Below, piece after piece: positions 21,700 through 36,410 of a stretch of DNA of 64,000 bases. Each line of letters begins with the position of its first letter. Position 1 is the first letter of the stretch. Under the pieces are notes generated by a model. The model searched no databases. It saw only the letters and a program-made list of their open reading frames with translations, and was not told where the DNA came from. Both the position numbers and the translations under genes were made by a program. The stretch is from Nymphalis io (lineage: Eukaryota; Arthropoda; Insecta; Lepidoptera; Nymphalidae). The DNA lies in NCBI RefSeq assembly GCF_905147045.1, contig NC_065892.1, forward strand, positions 5,001 through 69,000, in the 5' to 3' direction.

Positions 21700-24615
21700 A
21701 GTTCAGCCGAAGGCTGTCACTGAAAATATTTGTTGTTATATACTCGTCTCGTTTGTCTAAAACGTTAATTGTTCAGCTTCAAGTCGAAGCGAAAAAATTT
21801 TCTTGTCTGAAGTATGATTTCGATATAAATAAAGCATGTGTTTGGACCGTGAGATTATGTGTAATGATCGTAATCGTATTTGTATAACGACTGCTCGCGG
21901 GCAGACGCGGCTTAATTAACCACAAATTATTAATAAATAGGACTAGTTGAGTGATACTACGAGATACTACGAGATATGTGTATATGTCCATTCCAGCGAA
22001 TCAAAATTTAATAAGAACTACGCAAAAAATAGCTTTGAAGACATCGCGTTAGAATGTATTGTCGCTTGAGCACATTTTCCGATTCCTATTAGTTCGGTAA
22101 TCGATTCGGATCGTGGTCATAGTAACAGTGTAATAAATACAACCTTGAACTATACGTTTGAATAACTTAGACATATTTAATATTCATAAAACTGTTTCAT
22201 GATTTTTTTAACATTTATTTTTGTTTATAGAGTAGGTATCTAACCCATTAATTTATTAATTGACAAATGCGAATTGAACGCAGTTCATTATAAAATGTAT
22301 AACTTAGAAAGGAGCGCTTGCTACCGCTTCGAAAGGCGAGCAGCCACGTCGCTGTACTACACCACGGCACACGCGGAAACATCAGCCTATTCTGCTAACA
22401 ATATCATAGACACGTGGTAGAGTTTTAACAATAAACAATGCTCGTGGGAAAACGTCCGCTAATATTGTCACCTTATTTGATTTAATGCTCCGATCGCGCT
22501 ACAGGTGGATTGAAAACACGATTTTATAAATATTTATTTTATTTATACATTTAAATAAAAACAAGGCCACACACATTACTTTGTAAATATTGTTGAGCTC
22601 TGGGAAAGAAATACACGAGGTGACTACGAAATAGAAACATCAACTGTGCTTCGAAAATACGTATGATATTGTATAAAGCTTAAGGGAGCGCACAACGACT
22701 GGAGGCTTTCCGTTTGAGAAAAATATAACAAACTTGCTTGACTTGTTTAAATTTTTTGACTGAGGAAATTGTTTCATATTTCGCAAATATAATATACACA
22801 CTTGCGTAGTAGTAAATATAAATAAACAATAGTTTTAATGACAACAACAAAATTGCATTAACAATTAGCCTACGGCGGCTAAACTGGCATCGAAGATACA
22901 AGTTTTACGATTCGTATTCTAAACATTAATGTTAGCTAGCAACTAACTTAACGGATCATTTTTGTGCAGTAATAGTAATTTTAAACATATAAACCGAGCA
23001 GTCGCAAGGCGGTGTTCCGATTTGAATAACGACGAACCAACAACATCTTAGATCCCGTAGGAGACGATGCGAGGGCGTTACATTTCCTGCCAGTGACTAT
23101 ATGTGACCACTTATCATCAGGTAGCCCGTTTGCTCGCCTATAGTCATAAACTAAGCTGAAACAAATCGTGTCCGCAGTAAATAAGGTAAGAAACATACTG
23201 TAAATGTCCCACAACTGGGCAAACGTATGTTGTCTCGAGAAGTTTTTCGCAGTAGATAGAAACTAATGTGCACTATCCGTAATATGGAAAAGAGTTGAAT
23301 GGTATGAATAGGCTGTATAGATGATTTAGATAGATTTATTGCGAGTGCGGCGCGACGCGTGCGTGGTCCGTGGCAGCTGGCCAGCTGTTCGCAGAATATA
23401 GAACGACCACTTTATAAGGAAAATACTTTCATGTGTGACTTTTAGTGGAAAGGACATTAAACTATTACGAAAAAGGAACTTCCTCCTGATTCTATCGTGA
23501 ATAATTTAAATAATATTTACAGAACGTATGTGTGTATGTGTGTGTGGGTAGAAGTTGCTGAGTGTGTTAAAAATAGAAGTACACAAAAGTGCTCTTAAGC
23601 ATCATAATATAATATGTAGGTACTTGAACACTCTAAAAATGTGTTACATTTATAAAATAGTATGGACAGTATCTAGATGTATCTACGTTATACATAAACA
23701 TTTCACGATCCAAAAAGTTAAACAGAACAAACCGGATGTAATGGACACTCGGACGGAGTAAATACAACTGTCCTGTGTTAGCGACTGTGTGCTACAACTG
23801 ACTGAAAGTTATGTTGGCTGGCGGCAACTAGGTAAGTACGATGCGAATTAAGCAAGAGATTCGCCCATTGTAATTAATTATGATTATAAACAGGTTTCGT
23901 GGCGCGTAAGGGTCGTTGGTTCATATCAAATTATATGATTGAATGTTATTTAATCGAAATCGTGACGTGATGCATCTTGACTTAGAACGTGACCTTTAAT
24001 AACCGTAATGTCGAACTAAGGTAACATAAATTATAATTTTATGAATTTAAAAAATGTTACTGTATTTTTTTAATTTTGTTAATGTAATTGTGTTAACTAA
24101 ATACAATCTGTTATTCTAAGTGTTATTTCTACATAAAGCTATACATACGTACGTACACACACGCAAATGTCTCAATCCAAATTATCGAAACGAAGCTATT
24201 AACGTTTACAAACGCTGGGAAAATATTCAAAGTGATGTTTTGATAACCGCAAAAGACTCCGCTTTCGCTTACCCTTACGTCATCTTCAATTTAACTGTTC
24301 AACTTCCGCTACTCTTATGTAAAAAACCAACGTAGAGATTGAGCCGTGCCCAAATTACCTGAAACAAAAATAGTTTCAAGTTAATATTATTGTAAAAATT
24401 TAACAGTTTGAAATTTTACAAATCATAGTAAAAAAATACAACTATAATAATAAGTATTTTGTAGAAAAACACAACTCATGTACCTAACGTAACGTCAATT
24501 ACTAGCCCTAGTGATATAAACGTGACATACCTAAGTACAGCCGCGACACCACCGCACACCGGGTACAAAGGACAATATCGATTTATAAATAATAATCGAA
24601 ACGAAAGTACGACAC
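21700..24615. other. AT-rich intergenic DNA, no supported gene
   Basis: Contains a short (GT)n stretch near 23527-23548 and a possible retroposon scrap near 23100-23150 (ACCACTTATCATCAGGTAGCC, which resembles the 3' core of other repeats here). No gene recognised. Confidence 0.35.
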
Positions 24616-24927
24616 ACTGAACACTAATGTCGAGATGGCCCAGTGGTAAGAGCGCGTGAATCTTAACCGATGATGATGGCAAGCACCACTGAATTTTCAT
24701 GTGCTTAATTTCTGATTATAATTCATTTCGTGCTTGACGATGAAGGAAAACATCGTGAGGAAACCTGCATGTGTGCAATTTCACTGAAATTCTGCCACAT
24801 GTGTATTCCACCAATCCGCACTGGAGTAGCGTGGTGGAATAAGCTAGCAAATCCTTCTCCTCAAAAAAAGGGAGAGGAGGCCTTAGCCAGGCAGTCGGAC
24901 ATTCATAGGCTGATACTGAACACTAAT
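24616..24927 (+). mobile_element. tRNA-derived SINE (Metulj-like) with 13-bp target-site duplication
   Basis: ACTGAACACTAAT at 24616-24628 is repeated exactly at 24915-24927, bounding the element. It begins GTCGAGATGGCCCAGTGG, which includes a tRNA-type A box. The B box region is deleted in this copy (GATGATGATGGCAAGC where the 60.4-kb copy has GGTTCAAACCC), so it would not be transcribed well. The body and tail match the 60.4-kb copy. Confidence 0.88.
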
Positions 24928-27837
24928 TATGTCTCGTGCACCATCTATATATGTGTAACTATAAAAGTTATTCTTCAGGCATGCTAATTTTATGATAATC
25001 GAGACGGAACAATGACTAGGGCTGTGACGAGTGACAACACACATTGACGCATACGAAATTGATACATCAAACGTATTGCACCTACGCAGAAATACTTCGA
25101 TAAATTTAAGCTATTATGAGCCTTCAATGTTTATGTATAGAGCGTAGAATAGAAAGTACCATTCATTGCATTTAGTCTATGACTATATTAACTTTTATTA
25201 GTATGTACCCACAAAACATTGAGTTAATATATTTTTGAGTTTCATTGTGTTGTGAGCTTGTAATTATGAGGACAGATTCGGCGCACTCAGCCGCAATGCA
25301 ATATCTCAATATTAACCAAATTTAATTATTTTTAGGTCATGTATGATTAGGTCAAAGCATAATTCAAGTTGGCTCTCGTAAATAAGCTTTTGAAATTCAA
25401 TGTAAAGCTACCACTGATTTACAATGTAGATTCTACCGAGAAAAACCGGCAAGTAGTATAAGTAATCCTAATATTAAGTCGAATGCATATTCTACTAACT
25501 AACAACGTGATTTGTATTCTATATCTTAGGCAACGAATAGGAACTCGGCGCTTTTTATATCACCTATAAGTATAATGATCCTGTATTGTGTAATAAGTCT
25601 GTCTAAATTTATCATAAGATTTAAATTTATCAAAATACAAAGTCTGTAATACGTATATAACAGGCTTGCAAAAGTGAAAAACTTCATTTGTAATAAATCT
25701 CACTCGCGACTTTTAATGATGAAGTTAGTTTTACATTCAAGAACAATGTTTTATATATTTACTATGTAATATATTTTATATATTTATGAATGTATGAAAA
25801 CGAACACAAACCAGTAATAGCGTATTTAACACCCGCTCGTTGACCCATATTCAGTTCGCAACGATTATGAGTTGCCTCACAATACCTCTATTATAATACA
25901 AACGGCATCGAATTAGCACCTAACCATACAATAAGACGTGAGTGTTACCTCAGTTTGTTTGCACTGCATGCCAAGTACTCCGGCGTCTATGTTAAGTTCG
26001 CGTTACGCAATGGACTATTTTCTATAATTGTTATCGTTGCAAAATTAATTTGCATATTTTATTACACATGCTTAAAATATTTTTAATGTTCAGTAGTGTG
26101 TTGGACGTAGGTAAGTGATCTCTGTCAACATCGGAGAACTTCCCGACCATTGCGTATCTGTGTGCTATTTTGGTAAAACTGTACCCGATACCCTTATAAA
26201 AGGTAATTTAGGTCTCTGTACAATCCAACCAAGTTGGTTACGGTTTGACATGAAAAGGATATAAAACCCGTAAAAGTCGGTTTATATCCCTCAGCTGGGC
26301 ATGGTCTCGTCTCCTCTTGAATATAAATAGAAAGTTAAAAAAAGGTAAGAACTAAACGAAGACAGCTTACTCACAGGTACCGACGAGACATGCGCCATCC
26401 TGAAGGGTGTAAATCTGACATTGACAGCCGTCACAGTTGCGCTGCGCGGCGCCGCGAGTCGATTGTATAACTTATGCAACAATTTGATAACTACTATGTC
26501 GTCATCCGTTATGTCTACTTCGTGGGGCGATTTAATAGAAATATACGCCACCGTTTTGACTATATTTTATAAGAATTTACCTTCTATAGCATATTTTATT
26601 TGTAAATTACACAAACGGAAAATATTGCAAAATAACAAGCTAAAATAAAACAAATATTTTAAAACGAGACCTCATGGATCATACAGATTCAGCACGTTAC
26701 CAATTTTGGGTTAGTATTTGAGAAAAAAAATACCATTAAACTTACTAACTGGTACAAATAATAATATCTTAGGATGGACTTTGAGGTGGGTTTCACTTTC
26801 ATTTTTCAAATGTAGACCACGGTCCACGGCGTCTGAGATATTAATTAATCATTATACGACTTAAATTGGATGTAACGAGCTTCTCCACAAATGAGTAAGT
26901 TGACAAACTAAACGAGTTCCCCGATAAGTCTTTGTTGTGCTTTAGAAAGTCTAGTCATATCTTAACGACCAACTGTTCATGAGCTGAGTCGGGAGATCGT
27001 TGCATCACAAATGTATACCAGATTTATTTTATTAATTAAAGTTTTTTGTTATATCTTTATCGTTCAATCAACAAAATCAATTATCATTCAACGTGAAACA
27101 GACGATTACGTCACCAATGACAAAAGAAGAGCATTTGAAATAAATACACGCCGGAGATAAAAAATACGAATAGTTTCCCTCAATAATAATTGACAGGGTT
27201 GCGACCATAGCATTGTTGTGACAAGTACATCGTTTATTGTGTTACATCAATTGTACAATATCAATTGTCGTGTGCTGTATAATTGACCCCGCGGGCCCAT
27301 GGGCCGGGGGTCAGGTAGGTGCCCTTCAAAGACACTGATTGCTTAGCGATTATCTTTAGTGATCAATTAGAAGTGCTAACTTTAAAGGCTGTACTTGCTT
27401 TCCGAGGCACGGGAGTGTAAATACTGCCAACTTGTATGTATTAGCGTGCGGTGTAACTGCATTTGTTTTTAAATAGATTTGATTTCTAGTTCTAATGAAA
27501 AGGAACGGCGTAACAGGTTAATAACAAGGTGCCGGTAAACAGAACCGGTTTCAAGGGACACGGTTCTATCGAGGTCACATATGGTTAACGAGTTGCAACC
27601 TTGTTATATTTAACATCATAAGCATAAGTATGTACGTAATGCTAGATCTTGTCGATTACTATGGTCGGACTTATGTCTACTGAAGTATTTACAATTCATA
27701 TATTAAAATTGTTTTGGTTAAACTTTAATTTTAATTCATTTTCTATATAATTTTATATTGCTGCATGGCAGACGAGCAAGTGAGCCTCCTGATGATAAAT
27801 TCATCTTCTCCTAGAGACGGCACACGAAGTAGTTTAA
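24928..27837. other. AT-rich intergenic DNA with repeat scraps, no supported gene
   Basis: 25395-25490 includes GTAGATTCTACCGAGAAAAA, a dispersed lepidopteran repeat type. 27287-27318 is a GC-rich hairpin (GACCCC...GGGGTC around GGCCCATGGGCC). 27395-27435 contains TTTCCGAGGCACGGGAGTGT, another dispersed repeat I recall. The open frames near 26291-26648 lie on both strands and have no recognised domain. Confidence 0.35.
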
Positions 27838-27846
27838 ATATTTGTT

Positions 27847-29341
27847 TTTTTTTTTTTTTTTATATTCGCCGGGATGGCAAATGACTCTACTCCACCTGAT
27901 GGTAAGTGGTAGTAGAGTCCAAACGCGACGACGGCCAGTACAGACGGGAAAAACGTTCTGCACTAGCCGCCTTCGCCTTGCCGGCCCGCAAGATGCCTCT
28001 TCACGCCTCGTTTGAAGGAACCCGGGTTGTAAGAGGAGGGGAACACGTGAGCTGGTAAGGAATTCCATTTTTTGGAAGTGCGACAAAGAAAGGAGTTGCC
28101 AAATTTCTTTGTTCGCGATGGAATTGATGTCACAGTTAGGCGGTGACATCGAGAACCAGCTCGCGTGGACTTAAGAAGGAAGGGGGAAGCGGGAATTAGA
28201 GAGAATAATTCCTCAGAGCACTCGCCGTGATACAGTCGATAGAAAGCGCTCAGTGCTGCTATCTCACGACGCAATTGTAAAGGTTCAAGGGTGTTTGTGA
28301 CCTTTACGTCGCCAATAATGCGTACGGCACGTCGCTGCAACCGGTCCAAGGCCTCAAGTAGGTACTTAGCGGAGCCATCCCAAAGGTGCGAGCAATATTC
28401 CACGCAAGACCGTACCTGTGTTTTGTACAGCAAGCACAGTTGTTGTGGCGTGAAAAATCGCCGCACCTTGTTCAGAACTCCGAGTTTCCGTGAAGCTGTT
28501 TTTATAACAGCCTCGATGTAATCCCTTGGACTAAGGTCGCAGCGAACGTCAATCCCCAGCATGGCGATTTTGCTTTGCATCACCAGCGGAGTACCACAGA
28601 GGGAGGGAAGAGGGGAAAATGTTGACTTTTTCGCCGTGAGAGCGCATACCTGTGTTTTCTTGGCATTAAACTCAACAAGATTATCAGAGCCCCGTTTGGC
28701 GATGAGCTCTAACGTCCTATCGAGTTCAATGACAAGATTCTCCCGCCTCTCCTCAGTTTCCGCCCGCCCAGCCACTGCGCGTCCGTGGTATCCACCATGC
28801 ACTGTACTATCGTCTGCATAGCAATGTATGTTCCCAAGGGAGAGCATATCATTGATATGCAAAAGAAAGAGTGTGGGAGATAGCACAGATCCCTGGGGGA
28901 CCCCAGCATTCACTACATAGAATTGTGAAGCGCAACCATCTACTAAAACACGAAGGCTACGCTTGTGTAGGAAGCTGGCAATCCAGGTGCATAGCTGAGC
29001 AGGCAGACCATATGCCGGTAGCTTGGAGAGAAGACTTCTGTGCCAGACCCTGTCGAAAGCCTTGGAGGCTGACAACCAACGATTCTCCATGCTTGTCGAT
29101 AGCTTCACCCCAGAGGTGTGTTACGTACGCTAGAAGATCACCTGTGGACCGTTTTGGTCGAAACCCGTACTGACGATCATTAATTAGACAGTGATCTTCT
29201 AGGTAATGGATCAGTTGGTTGTTTAAAATCCGTTCCAGCACCTTACAAAGTACTGTACTGAGGTGATAGCTATTGGCCGATAATTTGCCGGGTCAGACCG
29301 ATCCCCTTTTTTGGGAACCGCTTGCACATTAGCTCTTCGTT
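27847..29341 (-). mobile_element. 5'-truncated non-LTR (CR1/Jockey-group) copy with RT domain, 9-bp duplication
   Basis: ATATTTGTT at 27838-27846 and at 29342-29350 looks like the target-site duplication. The minus strand encodes the RT from just before the QAVPKK block through YADDSTVHG to the C-terminus and the double 3' hairpin, ending in poly(A). The copy begins within ORF2, so it is a dead-on-arrival insertion. A small deletion removes a few codons before KAFDRVWH and shifts the frame near 29045, and an extra CAGTA lies near 29260. It is nearly identical to 42370-43850 on the opposite strand. Confidence 0.92.
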
Positions 29342-29350
29342 ATATTTGTT

Positions 29351-31298
29351 ACATTTGTTACGTTCCTTATGCTGTCAACCATTCTTTCCCCCAGGTATAA
29401 AAAGTCCGCCCACTTAAAACACTACCAACAGGTAATTCGGCTCACAAAGATGTCCTGCTTTAGCCGAAATATGCCAGTAACGTCCAGGTTGCCCGGCGAT
29501 GTCCCAGCCGAAAAGGTTACGGGCTATTTATGCATAAATTTTGACTACAAAACCGTTACTATATATTTATTACATATGTTTGATATTTGAATCATTTTTA
29601 TTAGTTATACTGTTTTCCGAATGATGAACGTATAATTTCTAATTATATATATATAGGCCTCTGCATCTTTGACAGATGATTTAAGCGGCATCGCGAAGGC
29701 ACTTGCGTTCATGACTGAATAGACCAATGCGAGAGAGGATCCTCCGGCCGCACTTCCGACAAGTGTATGCGCCCCCAGATGGGCGGGGGTTTGAAGCCCG
29801 CTCATGATATATAACAATTAATATTTATCGCATTACAATCGTCTACAAATTGTTACACAAATATACAAAGATACGGCTCCGCCTGTGTACTGCTAACGGA
29901 AAACAACGTCGGTAACTAAGATTATAAATTACCTAAGAAAGGTCGACGCCTTTCAACTGCAATCTGGTGAGCCTGGCGATCACAGGGCACATAGCGCACA
30001 CAGCGCATATAGCGCCATCGAGCGCTATATTACGCAGTCGAGCTATTACTATTATCGTAAGTGGTAATGGTATGACATTTAAGGCATATTCTAAATAGCT
30101 TTAGATAAAGAAACACAGAATATTTTGTTAGTGCACTAACGCAATGTTTCAGTACGTAAGCACTGACACAACGCGTATTATATATTGTATTGAAGATATG
30201 CCTCAAGTTTTTTTGTTGTATTTTAGATGAGAGTTTATATCAAATTATATGAATTCGTTCAACTAAGCATTTGTTTTTAAATTAACAATCTTATTTTTTG
30301 TTAATAATCTACTATGACCACTTAAAAAGATGCTTTAGCAAAGCAAATATTTTTGATCAAAATAATATATTTAATATATTTTTAGCGAAGTGTCTACTGA
30401 ACGGTCAACCTGCAAATTATTCTTGAAAATGCCCGATAAAGGAAACTGGCACCTCATTGCTCGTTTGTTAAAAGAACTTTAAAGCTGAGTAAATAGGGTT
30501 TATATTGAACAAATCGAAGGCTTAACACTGCTTAATGTGAAATAATTGTATAAAATCTGATTATAACGAGATGCGTGTATTTAAGAGATGCAGGAACATT
30601 ATTTGTTGCTTAATTAACTTTAATTTTATAAGGAAATTCATTTCAATTTTCATATAAATAAAACATAAGTCGATTTATTCACTTACTTATTAGTTTTATT
30701 ATTTGTATAAAATGAAAAATATAATATGAATATGGTAAACGGGCAAATCAAGAGAAACGATTTTATTTTTTTCTTTGAAAAACAAATATTTAGAAGTAGT
30801 GTAAATCTGTAAGAAATATAAAAAAATAATAAGCGACATTGTACTTGTCTTAATGATCTTTCAAGTTATATCGTAAACCTACCAGGTCCACAGCGAAGTT
30901 GTATCGTTCAATAATTAGCGACCGACCGATTAAATTTTGATTAAACAAATGCAAACAACTTTGAACTTTATTATATACATACACATTTGTACAACACAAC
31001 TGGCACTACAGATATACTTCAACAATAAATAAATAGAAAAAAACTAAAACAATGTTACGTGATTACTTAAAACTATCAGTTATTAAATTGGAGCGGTGTC
31101 GAGAGACAAGTATATATATATAAATTATAGTTACATGCGAACAACGGACAAATACCTTTTAAATAACGGCAATTTTATTGCATAAAAATTCTAATTATAT
31201 TTTTATTGCAAAAATAATTGGTATTATTATATAATTGTTACACGTCTATAATGTTCACTTCAAGCTATAAGTGTAAATATACAAATAGCCCAAAAAAA
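29351..31298. other. AT-rich intergenic DNA, no supported gene
   Basis: 29740-29800 (CCGCACTTCCGACAAGTGTA) is GC-richer without an identity. ATATAGCGC-CATCGA-GCGCTATAT at 30006-30029 is a small hairpin. Confidence 0.35.
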
Positions 31299-31374
31299 TT
31301 AATCGTTCTTTGGTTGAGCGCAAAGAGCCGAGTCGATGGCCGCCGGCGTTGGCGTGCAGGCTTCTTGTAACGAC
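31299..31374 (-). CDS. Candidate terminal exon of a small protein gene, unrecognised
   Basis: On the minus strand, TATTTAG precedes an exon that in one frame reads SLQEACTPTPAAIDSALC then AQPKND and TAA at 31299. Its composition is coding-like and GC-richer than its surroundings. Its phase matches the candidate exon ending at 33017. No family recognised; the call rests on splice-site and phase agreement only. Confidence 0.25.
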
Positions 31375-33016
31375 CTAAATATTGAATTCCTTCAAACTAC
31401 ATAGTGGATGTATAACAAAACTAGTTTGAAAATTGTAACACTAAGGCGATCAAATAAATTTATTTATTTGAAAAACAATCAAATCTAATACATAATACTC
31501 AACAACACAATAATCTAAATTAATACACAAAACAAAAACAACAATAAAGAGCTATATAAATTAGAATGCTTTCAATATTTCAAATAAGGTATTTAAAAAA
31601 AAGGGTTTGAATTCTAAATAATGTTTATTCTTTGGCATTGAGTACAGTAACTACAGGCACGATCATACCTATGTATATACATAGGCATGTTGTACGAGTA
31701 CATTGTCTGTCTAGTAGTATACACTTACATATTCGTAAAATATATGTAGGTATATAATTCTACATTTTAAATAATTTAAAAATCTTAATTATGAAATAGC
31801 GTTTCAGTAAGCTTACTGTTGTCAGCGATGCGTTGGCGAAGTTGTTATACTTTGTTTTGATATTAAAATATAATTGAAATTCCACATTCACAAGGAAGGG
31901 AGTGGCCTCAGCAGTCAGTCGAGATGCGATTTAAGCCTTTTATGGTAACACTGCCTTTTTATACACATTTGTATGACGTTTCTAATGACTGCTAATATAA
32001 AAAAAAACTATTCTGTTTATAGATAACAATATTACGTTCTATAATTTCAGCGCGACACTTAAATATAGTATTACATATATATAATTTATAAGTACATAAC
32101 TAATTATATCGGTAATTTCTATGTAAAGGCTTAAGTATTGTTAATTATTTTTCTCTATTTATTTGACACGAGCAGCCACTGCAATAAATTACCTTTTACA
32201 TATATACATAAGAATTTATAATGGAATGACAAGAAGTGTTCATAATTTACAAAATCTTTGCTGATATTTGAAAATCGGGTGGAACCGATACAAGCGGGAC
32301 ATCCTGCAACACGAACACATATCTTTTCATTACAATGTTTGTGACGTACACGTGTAGTTTTATTTGAATTACGATTACTAGTTTAACGATGGCGACGCAT
32401 AGTTTTAATAATATCGTAGTCATCATAGTGTTGGTTCCCTTAGAAAGTCTTTGGGGAAACTATGAACAGACCACGCGTCGGTGCGGTTTTAAGCTACTCA
32501 CCGATGCACAATGTATTTAAAATACAATTTAATAGTGTGTATGCGTTCTCATGTTCTTGCCTTCAATACAATCGTATCACAGTTAGTAAACAAATACTTT
32601 ACCTCGACAATAGCATGAGCAGAACACCTCACCACCACCACCACCACTCCATGGCTTGGAATACATAAAGACATTTAATTAAATAACGTTTTCAAAATAT
32701 ATAACAATGCAATATTAAGAGCAATTTAAATATAATTTAACTTTAACTTATTCCGATGCCGTTTTTTAGCGGTGCTAACATTTGTTTGGTTCATAAAAAA
32801 AATGTATACGTGATTTTATTTTTTCCCCTGGGCACCACATCCGCTTTAAATATTATACTGTAATGATCACGAGTGTAAATTATGACAACACCTATCCATT
32901 CCATCGTCTTTATATTCAGCGGAGATTTGATGAGTTTAGCAGTCCCAAAGAATATACGGGTATGTATTTATGTTTTAGTAGTTTTTCAAATAAAGCTAAG
33001 GTCGGAGTTTACTTAC

Positions 33017-33120
33017 TTTAAAGCTGTAAGATAACTGTAATCGTAACTGAGGCAGTCCGAAGCGACGTAACCGCAGCGAGCCGTGATAAACCATATGATG
33101 ACAATTTGAGCAGAAACGAT
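33017..33120 (-). CDS. Candidate exon with hydrophobic segment, GTAAGT donor
   Basis: The donor AAA|GTAAGT at 33017/33016 is a consensus site. In the phase that fits the exon at 31374 the reading is REVLSIVSAQIVIIWFITAR then CGYVASDCLSYDYSYLTALK, a signal-peptide-like segment followed by a short polar stretch. That frame is open upstream to about 33270 but has no ATG, so an upstream exon would be needed. The other phase offers an ATG and a basic peptide starting MVYHGSLRLRRFG. A non-coding first exon is also possible. Confidence 0.25.
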
Positions 33121-33270
33121 CGATAGCACTTCTCGCACTGTTCCTGTTTTTATTTTACTGCACACCAGCTCGCGCCCGGTTCGCCGGCATGCGTTACAAT
33201 GCGTCCTATTGTACGGTGAACAAGACCAAGCACTATTCTTTATATAAAATGAAATAAAAACGATAAATTA

Positions 33271-36200
33271 CATTTATTTTCTCTCCTAATCATTAAGTAA
33301 CAATCATGAAATTAATTTTATTTTGCTTTCACAAGCTTCGTTAATGTTTTATTGATAATTGACAATTAATTACTGTATTAGTTAAAAAAAATATGTATTG
33401 TACAATACAATTATGTATGAGGTTATTAAGATTATTAGAAAAATAATAGCGGCCTGGCACTAAAAACCATTAATCACCGATGATGATTTTTATGCTTAAG
33501 AAAGGGAAAAAAAAAGATAACATTAGATTTTATTTGTGTAATAAAATTAATTCATAGCAAAATAAAAACACATTAATTTTGTTTATAACAAAAATATTTC
33601 TAACTTAATGCGTATGCAACACTTGCTAAAACATATCACGTCGCAGCTACTATTTTTCCGTCGAAAAGACAGGACATTTTTGGCAGGTAACAGTGCGCAA
33701 AGGCCTTCGAGATGTAGAGGTTTAATAATAATTTTATAAAAAAACCGCGACCGATCTATCACAAAACAGACAACAGTTACGGTCATTGCTCCGACGCTTG
33801 TAAGAAATTCAAAAAAAAAATACTGAGAATGTTGTAATAATAAAAAAGGCAGCATCAACGTCAGTCATAACTGATCGCCGAGTTATAAATTTTAGAAGAA
33901 TTGCAGAAACTCGACGAGCATTTTAGGAAAACATTCAAATAAATCTTAATCGAAAATGTAAGCAATGTTATTTAATCTCGTTGAGTTTCTTCTGCCGGAT
34001 TTTTCAGTTGTGAGCAGAGTTCTTTCTGAACCTGTGGTAGATTTAGGACAATCAATAAGCAAGTATAATGCTCATAATAATATTGATATTGTTTTGTGTT
34101 GAAATGTAATCCTTCTATCTTGATCACAATACGCATTTTGTAGTACATATTATTATAAATGTATGTAGGGCACTATCATAAGCTGAGTCAGTCAGCTGTA
34201 GCTATCATCTCTCATTTCGGCCACTTTCACTCGATCTTACTTACAAGGACGACCACTTTCTAACTAATGTGTTCGTTCCGAGTGAGCTGACCGCTCCGTT
34301 GTTACAAGTTTCAATTAATGGACTTAGTCTGTAAAATGTTCCGTTTACAATAATAAGAGTTTATAGATTTGCTTTAGTAAGTAGAAAAAAGAAACAAACA
34401 ATATTCTAAGACCATAATCGTATGATCATAGGTGTTTTCCATCTGCGCTAAAAACTTAGTACAACTTAGTACACACGTAGAAGCAAAATCCGTTTAACAT
34501 CATCCTATTAACGTTATACACGTCCAGTGTCTGTGCAATTATATTCGTTTTCTTCCAGGGATCCTTGTATAGATCCTCTTAGTATCTATACAAGAATCCC
34601 AAGCATACAAGAATAACGTGGTAGCAGTACCGATAAAGGTGAATAAATACGAGGCGACCATTGTACGCGAGGAGGAAGGTCACATACTCGTTGGGGAGTA
34701 AACTCAAACAATCGAAAAGTTCCGCCTTTTTTATGCGGTTAATTATTTTATTAATGCTATTCAGATCCATTTGATAAGGCCCTTCGTTTATTATTTCTAT
34801 CAACATTAACTTTAGACTTTTTATGGAGGAAATGAAGGAACAGACATTGTATGATGGTACTCGTAGCACATACAGAGAATATATTCGTCTGGGGCTTGTG
34901 AGAAGTAGGCAATACTGTGTTTACACGTGGAAATATTGGAGACATTGGTGTGGCTTCAGCTACAGTTACAGCTATATATAAATATATATATATATATATA
35001 TGCAATATAACTGTTATAATTTGTAAACTATGCTATTGAGAAATGTGTTTCAATAAAAACAAGATACATGTGCCATATCGAATAAAGTGTAGTTTTGTTG
35101 AAGCAGACAAAACCTAAGAACCTTTAAAAATTTCAGTCGACGTCAGTATGGACGGACGGAATCGGTTTCAAATTCAGTCGCAAGATTTGACCGCCTGAGG
35201 TCAATACACACCCTAACGGGTGATGCTGATAAAAAATTGTACGAGTAATGTAAAAAAACCCGTGAAGAAGTTCGCGTGTCAGTGTGTCGCGTGTATTTTG
35301 TTTATATTGACTCTCACTGTTCACTAATCTGTCGAATATTTGTGTAAATGTCGAGTGTATTAATTATTTATTAATTAATTGTAATAAATAAATATTTATT
35401 TTCATTTGTCGTGTAAGGTGAAGCTATTTTGCATAGGAGTTTTTATACCAATGTTGTTCAAATAGAATTATTTATTTACGTAAAATTAAGCATAATCATG
35501 TATTATTTGAGAAGTGTTTTTTGTTAGAACTAAATAATAATTAAATAAAATATAAATATGTTTTCTTAAATAATTTGGAAGTACAACTACCACAATAATA
35601 TAGATATACAAGACAGTATTTTAACTGAATAACGGTTTTCTCACGAAGGTTCTTCACTCAAACAAACATGATATGAATCATCACCTCACTCTGCTTGCCC
35701 GGATTTGAACCTTCGGGACCTTCGGTTTAGCTCAAATTAAGAATCGAAGTGACCTGAGAGGTGCTTATATATCCTAAAATTATTTAATAATCAAATTAAT
35801 GTCTAATTAAATTGAATCACTTTTCTATTTTACGTATTATCTTGTACCAGATCGGTGACAGCGATATTACAATAAACAACGTCAGAGAGTCGCGTTTTTC
35901 TTCATCATTACTAATTATATATCTTCGCCAAACGTCTACTCTAACATTAAAAGCAATTAATCGTTTTAATATTATTTAGTTTTCAAATGGTATTGAGTTA
36001 TATGCCTCACACAACTATCACTCTTGTAATATTATTCTTACCTATCATTATCTGATTAATTTGACGATTGAAGAAGCCACACATAGTATTGTGTATACTA
36101 TACTATATATTATGAAAGTTAAATGAATTTATTAAATATCATCATGATTTAATTTGAAATTCTACGCTAATTGAATTTCCGTCTACTTCGTGGGGTAGTT

Positions 36201-36410
36201 GCTCACGTCGATGATTGCAGCGCCATCAGCACCTCATAAATGATAATCAGCTTAACGTGTAATACCAAGTTTCGCACTGCGCAAAGACAATGACTATAAC
36301 ATGCTTCTGTACGTGATAGAAATACAACCAGTGCGAAATCTGTCGAGAAAAACCGACGAGAAACTTATTAGTTACTTCTTATTCGGATTATACATGGATA
36401 TTTTTTTATA
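33271..36410. other. AT-rich intergenic DNA, no supported gene
   Basis: Contains an (AT)n run at about 34975-35000 and a likely diverged repeat at 36310-36395. No gene recognised. Confidence 0.35.

Noticed and set aside
28291..29173. Plus-strand frames over the 27.8-29.3 kb retroelement
   Set aside because: Antisense to the RT; the same shadow peptides recur over the 42.6-43.5 kb copy.
32630..32650. His-tag-like run of CAC codons at the end of a short frame
   Set aside because: A (CAC)n microsatellite in AT-rich non-coding DNA; the frame has no support.
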